Shown piece after piece: positions 56,530 through 64,000 of a stretch of DNA of 64,000 nucleotides. A program made the translations under genes and the position numbers. Positions within the stretch are counted from its first letter, which is position 1, and each line of letters starts with the position of its first letter. The DNA is from Fulvimarina manganoxydans (GTDB lineage Bacteria > Pseudomonadota > Alphaproteobacteria > Rhizobiales > Rhizobiaceae): the NCBI RefSeq assembly GCF_900176465.1, contig NZ_FWXR01000021.1, positions 1 to 64,000 of the forward strand, in the 5' to 3' direction. A model generated the notes under the pieces. It was not told the origin of the DNA. It saw only the letters and a program-made list of their open reading frames with translations, and did no database searches.

Positions 56530-58929
56530 TTGAACGCGATCGTTACTTGCCTTACGGAAAGCCATGATCTGGGGCTGCTCTATGCAGCTGCCGGCATATG
56601 TCTGATCGGCGTCTACGCATCCTTCTCGCTCGCTGCCCATGCGGCCCGCTCGGAGGGGCGCGTACGGCATGGCTGGGCGGCGATCGGTATCGTCAGCGCC
56701 GGCAGCACCACCTGGGCGACCCATATGATCGCTCTACTCGCCTATGAGCCCGGATTGCTTTCGGCCTTCGAGCCCATCTCTCTCATTCTTTCCCTTCTTC
56801 TGGCAGTCGCCGGTCTCAGCCTCAGCATGAGCTTGGCGATTGGGCGCAAAGGCCGGTCCCGGCGCGCTTTTGCCGGCCTGATCATGGGGCTCAGCATCGC
56901 CACTCTCCATTATGTCGGCCAATCCTCTTATCTCGTGACCGGCCATATCGATTGGGATCCTCATTACGTGGCCGGCTCCATAGGCCTCAGCATGCCGATC
57001 TTTGCCGCGGCAATGGTGGTTGCGGGGGAGCGCAACAGGTATCTGCGCCTTGCAGCGCCCCCTCTTCTCGTGGCGGCAATCGCCATACTGCACGTCATGG
57101 GCATGACGGCGCTGCAGATCACCTACGATCCGCTCGTCATCTTCCCGCCGCTCGCTCTCGCGCCTGAGATCGTCGCGCCGATCGTGGCTATCGTCGCACT
57201 GGGGCTGATCGCTCTCGCGCTTCTCGGCCTGCGATTCTCGATCGCGGCGAGGGCTCAGGCGCACCGCGATCGCAAACGCCTCATCGAGCTCGCCAATCTC
57301 GCCTTTGAGGGTCTCGCCATCTGCGAGAACGGCATCGTCACCAGCGCCAATGACAGCCTCCAGCGCCTCACCGGCTACGACCAGGGCGATCTGACGGGAG
57401 AGCCGATCGCAAAGCTGATCGGCGACTTCGACCTGGCGGCAATGCAGGACCATCGCGAATATGACGCCGAGATCGCCGCCAAGAGTGGAGACGCTCTCCC
57501 AGTCCGCCTCCTCTGCCGGACGGTTTCGCTCGGGTCGAAGATATTGACGGTCGTCGCCTTGCGCGATCAGAGCGAGCGCCTGAAGAGCGAAGCGACGATC
57601 CGGCGCCTGGCCTATACGGATACGCTGACGGGCCTGACCAACCGAACCCATTTCAACGAATTGCTCTGCGCCCGCATGCTCGGCGGACGCGCCGAGACGG
57701 AGCCCTTCGCTCTCCTCTCCATCGGCGTCAACCGATTCAAATGCGTGAACGATAACCATGGCCATGCGATCGGCGACGCGCTTTTGCGTGAGGTCGGTCA
57801 GCGCATTTCGCGATCCGCGCGTAAGGCCGAGATCGTCGCCCGTTTCGGCGACGACGATTTCGCCCTGCTCCAGAGCGGCGAACAGCACGATATCGAAGAG
57901 CTAGCCGCGACGATTATCAAGAGCTTGCTTCGGCCGTTCACGATCGACGGTCACGTCATCGAAATCGCGCCAAGCATCGGCATCGCCTTCTCGCATGTGG
58001 AAGCGGCCAGCGGCGAGGCTCTTTGCCGGAACGCGGTCCTCGCGCGCCACAAAGCCAAGTCGCGAGGGGACGGCAAGTCCTGCATCTTCGAAGCCGTGAT
58101 GCTTCTGGACGTGATCGCCCAGCGCGAACTCGAACTCGATCTCCGTCGCGCCCTGAAGACTGACGAATTCGAGGTTCACTATCAGCCTCAGGCCAATGCC
58201 GAGACCGGGCTGTTCGAGGGCGCCGAGGCTCTCGTGCGCTGGCGCCATCCCAGGCGCGGCCTGGTCTCGCCGGCCAGCTTCATCCCCATCGCGGAAGATA
58301 TCGGCCTGATCGGGGCGATCGGAGAAAAGGTTTTGCGGCTGGCCTGCCGCGAGGCCTCCTCCTGGCCGAGCAGCTACACTCTGGCGGTCAATCTGTCGGC
58401 CATCCAACTCAGCGATCCGCGGCTCGTCGACATGGTCGCGGAAACGCTCTTCGAGACCGGCTTCGAAGGCCATCGCCTCGAACTCGAAGTGACCGAGACG
58501 GCGCTCTTGCGCGACGATGCGCGAAGCTTCGAGAATTTACGCGATCTGAAGCGGCTCGGCGTCAAAATCGCCCTCGACGATTTCGGTACCGGCTATTCAT
58601 CGCTCAGCCATTTGCGGCGCTTCCCCTTCGACCGGGTGAAGATCGACCAGTCCTTCGTGCGCTCCATTCCGAGCGATCCCGAAAGCGTCGCCATCGTCCA
58701 GGCAATCATCATGCTGGCGGAAAAGCTGAAAATGGCGGTTACGATCGAAGGGGTGGAAGAAATCGCCCAGCACCAATTCGCCGTGAAAGAAGGCTGCGAC
58801 CAGATCCAAGGCTACTTCCTCAGCCGCCCCGTCCCCCAATCCGACATCCGCACGCTTCTCACCTCCGTTCCGGAAGCAGCGCACCAAAGAGAAGGCGACC
58901 ACGCCCGCCCATCGGCGGCCTTCGCCTGA
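56530..58929 (+). CDS. MHYT-PAS-GGDEF-EAL cyclic-di-GMP phosphodiesterase with degenerate GGDEF
   Basis: 799 residues starting at TTG. Residues about 10-240 are an MHYT membrane sensor domain (THMIALLAY, LHYVGQSSY and LHVMGMTAL carry its repeats), thought to sense O2, CO or NO through copper. A PAS domain follows (about 250-345), then a GGDEF domain whose motif reads GDDDF (440-444) and whose metal Asp pair is lost (IGVNRFK instead of IDLDxFK). The EAL domain (about 530-780) is intact: EALVRW (566-571), VNLS, TETALL, DDFGTGYSSL, EGVEE and QGYFLSRP. So it should degrade cyclic di-GMP. Confidence 0.92.
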   Translation: MNAIVTCLTESHDLGLLYAAAGICLIGVYASFSLAAHAARSEGRVRHGWAAIGIVSAGSTTWATHMIALLAYEPGLLSAFEPISLILSLLLAVAGLSLSMSLAIGRKGRSRRAFAGLIMGLSIATLHYVGQSSYLVTGHIDWDPHYVAGSIGLSMPIFAAAMVVAGERNRYLRLAAPPLLVAAIAILHVMGMTALQITYDPLVIFPPLALAPEIVAPIVAIVALGLIALALLGLRFSIAARAQAHRDRKRLIELANLAFEGLAICENGIVTSANDSLQRLTGYDQGDLTGEPIAKLIGDFDLAAMQDHREYDAEIAAKSGDALPVRLLCRTVSLGSKILTVVALRDQSERLKSEATIRRLAYTDTLTGLTNRTHFNELLCARMLGGRAETEPFALLSIGVNRFKCVNDNHGHAIGDALLREVGQRISRSARKAEIVARFGDDDFALLQSGEQHDIEELAATIIKSLLRPFTIDGHVIEIAPSIGIAFSHVEAASGEALCRNAVLARHKAKSRGDGKSCIFEAVMLLDVIAQRELELDLRRALKTDEFEVHYQPQANAETGLFEGAEALVRWRHPRRGLVSPASFIPIAEDIGLIGAIGEKVLRLACREASSWPSSYTLAVNLSAIQLSDPRLVDMVAETLFETGFEGHRLELEVTETALLRDDARSFENLRDLKRLGVKIALDDFGTGYSSLSHLRRFPFDRVKIDQSFVRSIPSDPESVAIVQAIIMLAEKLKMAVTIEGVEEIAQHQFAVKEGCDQIQGYFLSRPVPQSDIRTLLTSVPEAAHQREGDHARPSAAFA

Positions 58930-59706
58930 ACAGGCCGACGTCGAAGTCAGCGTGTTAGGTAGGTGTCAATCCCTGCCGCAACCATTGTTTTATTTGGAAA
59001 ATCAGATGGTGGAGGGAAAACCCTCTTCGACAAACTCGCTCGAAGTATGTCCACATCGCGCTAGCGCGCCCTCGTATTCGCAAGTGAATCGTTGCAACCG
59101 CAGAAATTGTCTTTCCAAGGCAAACGAAGGGTGGTCGCTGCTATCGCACTCGCGAACAGTGAGCGGCCACGCGCCATTGGTCCGAGCGGGCCGCGAACGG
59201 CGCGCATGATCTGGGCCATGACCATGAAGAAGGAAGATTACCGGATGGCGTAACCTGGAGCCCGTCAGGGAATAGGGCACGGCATGGCCGCAAGGCCGGG
59301 GTGAGCGATCGACGAGGAGTCGGCGATACGGACTTCGAAGTTCAAGGCGAAGACATTCAGACCCGGGGCTCGAGCGCATGCAGCTCTCTGAACCGGAGTG
59401 AGCCCCGCTTTCCAAACTGCATACCCGCCCGTGGCGTCATCAAGGCCACATCGAGAGGCCTGACACTCGTCCGATCGACGACCCCGCCGCCCGGAAGTCC
59501 GAAGATTATGCTTGCCAAACAGGGGGCATCCACACATGCCACGGAATTTGGTCAGCGTTATATTTCGCTTCAAAGCGGTTTGCTCATAGGTGAGCATTTT
59601 TAAGCGCATATAGGCCTGTATACCCGAACAACAGCTTCGAGCGCCTTTAGTGCAAGTGCATGGTCGATACTACATCGTCCCTTTTTATGCAGTTTCAGAC
59701 AGCGCC
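58930..59706. other. Intergenic region with IS110-like remnant
   Basis: No intact gene. It holds a transposase fragment (59101-59253) and, after it, a region with an inverted repeat CGGGGCTC (59364-59371) and GAGCCCCG (59400-59407), then an AT-rich part before the SDR gene's 3' end. Confidence 0.55.
59101..59253 (+). pseudogene. IS110-family transposase, C-terminal fragment
   Basis: The frame reads ...RRVVAAIALAN, then a 12-residue stretch not expected, then RTARMIWAMTMKKEDYRMA and a TAA. IS110 transposases end with VA.ALANK.AR..WAM...E.YR, so both flanks match with an insertion or rearrangement between. The frame is closed by a stop just upstream and nothing else of the protein is seen, so this is a decayed relic. 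Confidence 0.5.
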
Positions 59707-60399
59707 CTAAAAGCTTGGCTCGAGCATGCAGTTTACGTTGAACTCGGCCACGCTCGCCGTGTCCGGAAAGTTCAAGATCAGTTCCGCCGCCTGTGCTATA
59801 GTGTCGGGATCTGTCATTCTATCCGGATCGAAATCGGTGATCGCACGCGCCATGTCGGTATTAACGTAGCTCGGGCAAATGGCCGTTGCGCGGATGCCAT
59901 GCTCCCATCCCTCCTGCCGGATGGCGTGGCTGAGGGCTACGGCGGCGAACTTCGAGACAGAATAGGCGCCTGATGCAGCCGATTTCACGCGCTGCCCAGA
60001 AAGCGAAGCGAGAATGATGACCCGCCCATGCCGCGCTTGCTTAAGGTCGCTCCATGCCGCGCGCACGAGGCGACGTGGCGCCTTGACGTTCACAGCCATT
60101 TGACGGTCGATTTCCTCGTCATCGGCCGACAAGATCGTTCTGGGGATCATGATGCCGGCGCAAGCGATCACGGCATCGATCCGCCCAAATCGCCGTTTCG
60201 CCTCCACCACCCATGTGTCTTCGCCGCCCGCTTCGGCATCATAGGGGAAAAGATGGCAGGCACCGCCTTCGTCGAAAACGGGATGCTTCGGCTTGCGCAT
60301 TCCAAGCGAGAGATTCCAGCCGCTGACATGAAGCCGGGCGGCGATGGCCGCGCCGATGCCTCGGCTTGCGCCGGTGACGAGAGCCGTTCTCTTTGTCAT
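59707..60399 (-). CDS. Short-chain dehydrogenase/reductase
   Basis: 230 residues of the classical SDR family. Cofactor loop TGASRGIGAAIAARL, IACAGI, catalytic Ser in ILASLSGQ, and YSVSK with the active Tyr and Lys. It starts 16 bases after marR on the same strand, so the two form an operon. Substrate unknown. The C terminus ends shortly after the substrate-loop region. Confidence 0.92.
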   Translation of the reverse strand: MTKRTALVTGASRGIGAAIAARLHVSGWNLSLGMRKPKHPVFDEGGACHLFPYDAEAGGEDTWVVEAKRRFGRIDAVIACAGIMIPRTILSADDEEIDRQMAVNVKAPRRLVRAAWSDLKQARHGRVIILASLSGQRVKSAASGAYSVSKFAAVALSHAIRQEGWEHGIRATAICPSYVNTDMARAITDFDPDRMTDPDTIAQAAELILNFPDTASVAEFNVNCMLEPSF

Positions 60400-60415
60400 G
60401 ACAATTCCAACCAGA

Positions 60416-60910
60416 TTAGAATGTGTTCACCCAATCGGACGACTTCAGCAGAGCCTTGGAGAGAAGCGACACCAGAACGTCGCATTCATTCTCGTCGAGC
60501 CCCTCCAGAAGGAGGTTCTGCCGGGCGACATAGATGGGAAGTACCTGCTCGTAGAGCCGTTGGCCGGCCTCGGTGAGGCTGAGGAACTCCTTGCGGCGAT
60601 CTTCCGCGACCTCCTCGCGCGCCAACATTCCGCGGGTTTCCAGCCGTCGCACGGCGCGACTGACAGAGTTTCGGGGCCGACTGTTGAGAAGGCAGACGTC
60701 CGTCGCAAGGCAAGGGCCGATCGCAGCAATCACGAACATGACATTAAACTCGTCGCGTTGAACGTCGTACTCGCGTTCCACGGCTTTTGTCGCAGGGCCA
60801 GCGAATGCGTTTGCCCAGAGGGTGATCGGATAGCTGTCACGCAGTGGACTGCGTTCCAGGATTTCGAGAAGCATATCCCGTACCGTGCTGTTGCGTGCGG
60901 CCATCGCCAT
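60416..60910 (-). CDS. MarR-family transcriptional regulator
   Basis: A 164-residue MarR protein. Core EFNVMFVIAAIGP, recognition helix SRPRNSVSRAVRRLETRGML, and wing VAEDRRKEFLSLT. The frame continues upstream to 60997, but AAAGGA lies four bases before the ATG at 60910, which fits. It precedes an SDR gene and follows an ABC importer, all on the minus strand. A hairpin separates it from the importer. Confidence 0.88.
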   Translation of the reverse strand: MAMAARNSTVRDMLLEILERSPLRDSYPITLWANAFAGPATKAVEREYDVQRDEFNVMFVIAAIGPCLATDVCLLNSRPRNSVSRAVRRLETRGMLAREEVAEDRRKEFLSLTEAGQRLYEQVLPIYVARQNLLLEGLDENECDVLVSLLSKALLKSSDWVNTF

Positions 60911-60987
60911 GAATCCTTTCGGGACACTAGACTCGATCGTGCGTAGAGAACCGTTCTCGTCCGTTCGGTCAAGAAAGGGACGATCAC

Positions 60988-61011
60988 CCGGCGCCACCCA
61001 AGGGGCGCCGG
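60988..61011 (-). terminator. Hairpin after the amino acid ABC operon
   Basis: CCGGCGCC and GGCGCCGG, exact 8-bp arms with an 8-base loop, starting about 20 bases past the binding-protein stop. T-poor after the stem, so only a probable terminator. Confidence 0.5.
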
Positions 61012-61029
61012 ATGAGACGCTTCAAAGGC

Positions 61030-61860
61030 CTATTGGATTAGGCGCGGCGCGCCAGTCTTCGCCGCAGACACGTCGAGATCATACTTTTCCAGTGTCTTGG
61101 CAATGAAGCCGTTCTTCTTCAGCACGGCGATGTCCGCATTGATCGCCTCGACCATCGCCGGATTCCCCATGGACATCGGGAAGCTGCCCTGGCCCGGGCT
61201 GACCGAGGCGGCAACGCGCTTGTCGGGCTTGGCAACCTTCGCGACGAGGCCGTCCATCTGGCCTTTCTCCTTGGCCATAATGGTGACCGAATAGCCGACC
61301 AGGGCGGCATCGATGCGCCCGAGCCGCATATCCTGCAGCAGCTCGGGCAGCGCCGGATAGAGCTTCAGATCGACGTCCAGCCTCCTCAGATCCGCGATCC
61401 ACAGATCGCCCGGCACCGACCCGACCTTTTTGCCGATGATCTGCGGGATCGAGTCGTAGCCCGCCCGCGAGACCATGCCCATCTGATCGATGTAGAGGGG
61501 GTCGGAGAGCGCCAGGACCTTCGCTCGCGCCGCGGTGCGATAGTAGCTGCCTGACGCGATGTCGGCGCGGCCGCTGACGACGTAGTTCAGGGCGGCGCTC
61601 GCATCCACGGAGGTCGATTTCAGCTGAAGACATTCCATCTTGGCGATCTCGTTCAAGATGTCGCCGTCGACGCCGATAGCCTTGCCCGCATTGTCGAGCG
61701 CGTCATAAGGCATGTAGCTCACGAGTACATGGGTGATAACGCCGGGCGTCATCGTTTCGAATTCATGGGCGGGCTTGCAGTCTTGAGCGTGGGCGCCCGT
61801 GGCGAGGGAGAGAGCGCCGAGAGCTCCAACGATCCATGCGGCCAGTGTTTTCATTTTCAT
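61030..61860 (-). CDS. Amino acid ABC transporter substrate-binding protein
   Basis: 276 residues, family 3 solute-binding protein. The signal peptide spans about residues 1-25 (MKMKTLAAWIVGALGALSLA, cleavage after AHA). The mature protein has the family's GVDGDILNEIAK and VDASAALNYVVSGRADIASG and a C-terminal lobe ending AINADIAVLKKNGF. AAGGA precedes the ATG. Frame extension upstream is not preferred. Last gene of the importer operon. Confidence 0.9.
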   Translation of the reverse strand: MKMKTLAAWIVGALGALSLATGAHAQDCKPAHEFETMTPGVITHVLVSYMPYDALDNAGKAIGVDGDILNEIAKMECLQLKSTSVDASAALNYVVSGRADIASGSYYRTAARAKVLALSDPLYIDQMGMVSRAGYDSIPQIIGKKVGSVPGDLWIADLRRLDVDLKLYPALPELLQDMRLGRIDAALVGYSVTIMAKEKGQMDGLVAKVAKPDKRVAASVSPGQGSFPMSMGNPAMVEAINADIAVLKKNGFIAKTLEKYDLDVSAAKTGAPRLIQ

Positions 61861-61885
61861 GTTTCCTTGGCTGAGAGGGTCGGGT

Positions 61886-62551
61886 TCACGGTTCACTCCT
61901 GCGCTCGAACCACCCGACGAGGAACGAGGCCGGTACGCAGACGAAAATGAAAAAGAGCGCCGTCAGAGACAGAATCGGGAAATATTGGAAAGTCGTCGAG
62001 CCGATCTCATAGGCCTGGGAGGCGATTTCCGGAAGAGCAATTGTGAAACACAGCGTCGTCGACTGTAGTATCAAGATGGAAAAACCCATCATGGCGGGCG
62101 ACGAAATCTTGGCTGCCTGCGGAAAGACGACGAAGCGCATGCTGTCGGCGGACGAAAAGTTGAGGGCCTCGGCGGCTTCCTTCTGACCTTTGGGCACCGC
62201 CGCCAGCCCGGAGCGGATGATTTCGCTGGTGTAGCAGGCGGTGCTGACGGACAGCGCGACGATCGCCGAGGCGAAGCTGGAGAGGGTCAGGTCGATCTGG
62301 GGAAAGCCGAAATAGACGAACTGCAGCAGGACCAGAGCGGGTGCCCCGCGACCGATCTCGACGATCACCATGGCCGGCCAGCGCACCCACGGGCTTCTGC
62401 GCTCCACGAGCAGGGCCAGGACAAAACCGCCCGGAAAGCCGAGGAGGATGGTGATGAACGTGATTTCGAGATTGAGAACGAAGCCACGGCTCAGCGGTTC
62501 GATCCAGTCGGCGACGTCACTCCACGTCGCCCCCATGAGGAGCTCGTTCAT
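61886..62551 (-). CDS. Polar amino acid ABC transporter permease
   Basis: 221 residues from the ATG that overlaps the previous permease stop (ATGA). Hydrophobic with about five helices and EAA-type loop GLAAVPKGQKEAAEALNF in the His/Glu/Gln permease style. The frame extends upstream of the start, but MNELLMGATW is the real start. It lies 25 bases from the binding-protein gene. Confidence 0.92.
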   Translation of the reverse strand: MNELLMGATWSDVADWIEPLSRGFVLNLEITFITILLGFPGGFVLALLVERRSPWVRWPAMVIVEIGRGAPALVLLQFVYFGFPQIDLTLSSFASAIVALSVSTACYTSEIIRSGLAAVPKGQKEAAEALNFSSADSMRFVVFPQAAKISSPAMMGFSILILQSTTLCFTIALPEIASQAYEIGSTTFQYFPILSLTALFFIFVCVPASFLVGWFERRSEP

Positions 62552-63192
62552 AGCGACACCGTCTTTCGGATATGCGCCTCCGTCACCCGGGCGATCCAGG
62601 CGATCGGCAGGCTGATGAGAACGTAGATGATCCCGACCGAGCCCATGACCGACAGGCCCTGCAAGGTCATCTGGGTAATGTGCCGCCCCTGATAGGTCAG
62701 GTCTGGAACGCCGATCGTCGAAGCGATCGCCGCGTCTTTCAAAAGGCCGATGGCGTAGGTTGCTGCCACCGGTAGGCAGACCCGCACCATCTGCGGCAGA
62801 ATGACGTCCCACATCGTATGGAAGGGCGAAAGGTTGAGCGCCTGGGCGGCCTCTGTCTGGCCGTGATGCACTGCGATCAGGGCGCCGCGATAGATCTCCG
62901 CCATGTTCGCCGTCGCGATCAAGCCGAAACCGACCAGCGCGGCCGAGAGAGGAGAGATCGGGAAGACGCCGGTTCCGATCGAAAAGAAGATGAGAAAGAT
63001 CCAGACAATCGGCGGAATCGATCGGATGACGGCGATGAGCATCACCGCCGTCCAGCGCAGGATGGTGACCTTCGAGCGGCGCACGAGAAGCAGGGGAAAG
63101 CCAAACAGCGCGCCGATCAGCAGCGCTCCGCCGGTCACAGCGAAGGTGTAGGGCAATCCGGTGAGGAGAAGCAGAAAGTAGTCGGGCGTCAT
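62548..63192 (-). CDS. Polar amino acid ABC transporter permease
   Basis: 214 residues, His/Glu/Gln/Arg permease family: LIAVHHGQTEAAQALNLSP is the ATPase-contacting loop. Its start overlaps the ATPase stop and its end overlaps the second permease start by four bases. The two permeases together form the channel. Confidence 0.92.
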   Translation of the reverse strand: MTPDYFLLLLTGLPYTFAVTGGALLIGALFGFPLLLVRRSKVTILRWTAVMLIAVIRSIPPIVWIFLIFFSIGTGVFPISPLSAALVGFGLIATANMAEIYRGALIAVHHGQTEAAQALNLSPFHTMWDVILPQMVRVCLPVAATYAIGLLKDAAIASTIGVPDLTYQGRHITQMTLQGLSVMGSVGIIYVLISLPIAWIARVTEAHIRKTVSL

Positions 63193-63995
63193 AGGCCGTT
63201 CACCGCGCGGAAGAAACGTCGAGCCCGTTCGCTCTGTGGGCGGCGGATGACGTCGGCACTCGGCCCGGCCTCGACAATCTTGCCCTCGGCCATGAACAGG
63301 GTGCGATCCGAGACCTTCTCGGCAAAGCTCATCTCGTGGGTGACGACGATCATCGTCATGCCCGACTGGGCGAGCGAGAACATGACCGAGAGCACTTCGA
63401 GGCCGAGTTCGGGATCCAGCGCCGAGGTTGGCTCGTCAAAGAGCATGACCCGCGGATCGAGCGCCAGGGCCCTGGCTATGGCGATCCGCTGCTGCTGGCC
63501 GCCCGAGCAGTTGCTCGGAAAGGCCGCGGCCTTATCGGTAAGCCCAACCTTCTCGAGAAGGTCTTTCGCCACGGCTTCGGCTTCGTCACGTTTGCGGCCG
63601 AGGACACGGCGCTGCGGCAGGCAGATATTCTCGAGCACCGTCATGTGCGGAAACAGATTGAAAGACTGGAACACCATGCCGAGCTGCTGGCGCAGGGCCT
63701 TGCGCTCGCGCCGCTTGACGGGGTGGTCGAATTCGACCGTCAGCTCGCCCACATTGAGGCTTCCGGCGGAAGGTTCTTCGAGAAGATTGATGCAGCGCAG
63801 CAAGGTGCTCTTTCCCGAGCCGCTGGGCCCGACGATGGCCAGCACCTCGCCGGAATCGACGTCGAGAGAGATATCCCTGAGGACTTCGTGTTCTCCGAAC
63901 CACTTGCAAAGATGGCGCATTCGGACCAGCGGGCTGACGTCTTCGGGCAGCGTCGCGGTGCTCGGGTCGGGTCGGACGGATGCGGCTTGGTCCAT
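63189..63995 (-). CDS. Polar amino acid ABC transporter ATP-binding protein
   Basis: 268 residues. Walker A GPSGSGKST, signature NCSGGQQQR, Walker B VMLFDEPTSALDPE and switch VVTHEM are all canonical. The start lies five bases from the right window edge, so any upstream gene is not visible. First gene of the operon as seen: ATPase, permease, permease, binding protein. Confidence 0.92.
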   Translation of the reverse strand: MDQAASVRPDPSTATLPEDVSPLVRMRHLCKWFGEHEVLRDISLDVDSGEVLAIVGPSGSGKSTLLRCINLLEEPSAGSLNVGELTVEFDHPVKRRERKALRQQLGMVFQSFNLFPHMTVLENICLPQRRVLGRKRDEAEAVAKDLLEKVGLTDKAAAFPSNCSGGQQQRIAIARALALDPRVMLFDEPTSALDPELGLEVLSVMFSLAQSGMTMIVVTHEMSFAEKVSDRTLFMAEGKIVEAGPSADVIRRPQSERARRFFRAVNGL

Positions 63996-64000
63996 GGGGC

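Noticed and set aside
58952-59209. Frame of 85 codons after the MHYT protein
   Set aside because: No similarity seen; it overlaps the better-supported IS110-like frame in another register.

Overview
The window is high-GC DNA with tightly packed genes, overlapping ATGA junctions and some GTG or TTG starts. The gene set points to an alphaproteobacterium of the Hyphomicrobiales (Rhizobiales). The strongest markers are the complete rhizobial-type glycerol ABC operon (glpR-glpD-glpS-T-P-Q-U-V-glpK), cytochrome-linked urate hydroxylase PuuD, a fused allantoinase/OHCU decarboxylase, and a dispersed 106-bp CTAGAGC-bounded element. Genus cannot be read from the sequence. No rRNA, tRNA, CRISPR array, prophage or plasmid backbone was recognised.

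Layout. 0-5 kb: tail of an IS630-type transposase, then urate breakdown (allA, puuE-uraD fusion, a LysR regulator, divergent puuD). 5-10 kb: family-4 uracil-DNA glycosylase, an MFS transporter, glmM. 10-17 kb: ftsH, alanine dehydrogenase, a Nudix hydrolase, a PiT phosphate transporter, separated by repeat-rich gaps. 16.8-27.6 kb: the glycerol regulon, closed by a textbook terminator after glpK. 27.7-31.2 kb: a marR-emrA-emrB-like efflux operon. 31.2-38.4 kb: a diguanylate cyclase with a dead EAL domain, a RecD-like helicase, a small lipoprotein, a biotin-dependent carboxylase alpha subunit and an EamA exporter. 38.5-44.4 kb: a plus-strand run with cysK, an AlaX-type tRNA editor, sseA, a GNAT acetyltransferase, an ornithine-cyclodeaminase-like enzyme and an alpha/beta hydrolase. 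44.4-50.4 kb: ilvA preceded by a 25-codon hydrophobic ORF, a cupin, a DUF1338/HglS-type enzyme, a second EamA exporter, a HAD nucleotidase and a charged small protein. 50.7-55.1 kb: a minus-strand cassette of exporter ABC protein, HlyD adaptor and sugar-type binding protein. 55.7-64 kb: MarR, an MHYT-PAS-GGDEF-EAL protein, an IS110-like transposase remnant, SDR plus MarR, and a polar amino acid ABC importer running off the right edge.

How the genes work together. The glp genes form a self-contained module: uptake by GlpSTPQUV, phosphorylation by GlpK, oxidation by GlpD, control by GlpR. PuuD, PuuE-UraD and AllA cover urate to glyoxylate except the HIU hydrolase step, for which no gene is visible. 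The two cyclic-di-GMP proteins look like mirror images: one keeps GGDEF and has lost EAL, the other keeps EAL and has lost GGDEF.

Most unusual points: (1) the exporter ABC protein at 53-55 kb has substitutions in its Q-loop, signature, Walker B glutamate and switch histidine, and lies upstream of an adaptor and a periplasmic binding protein; (2) GlpS and GlpT carry complementary losses, predicting one competent and one degenerate ATP site; (3) the 25-codon ORF before ilvA is rich in Ile/Val/Thr and has a strong ribosome binding site.
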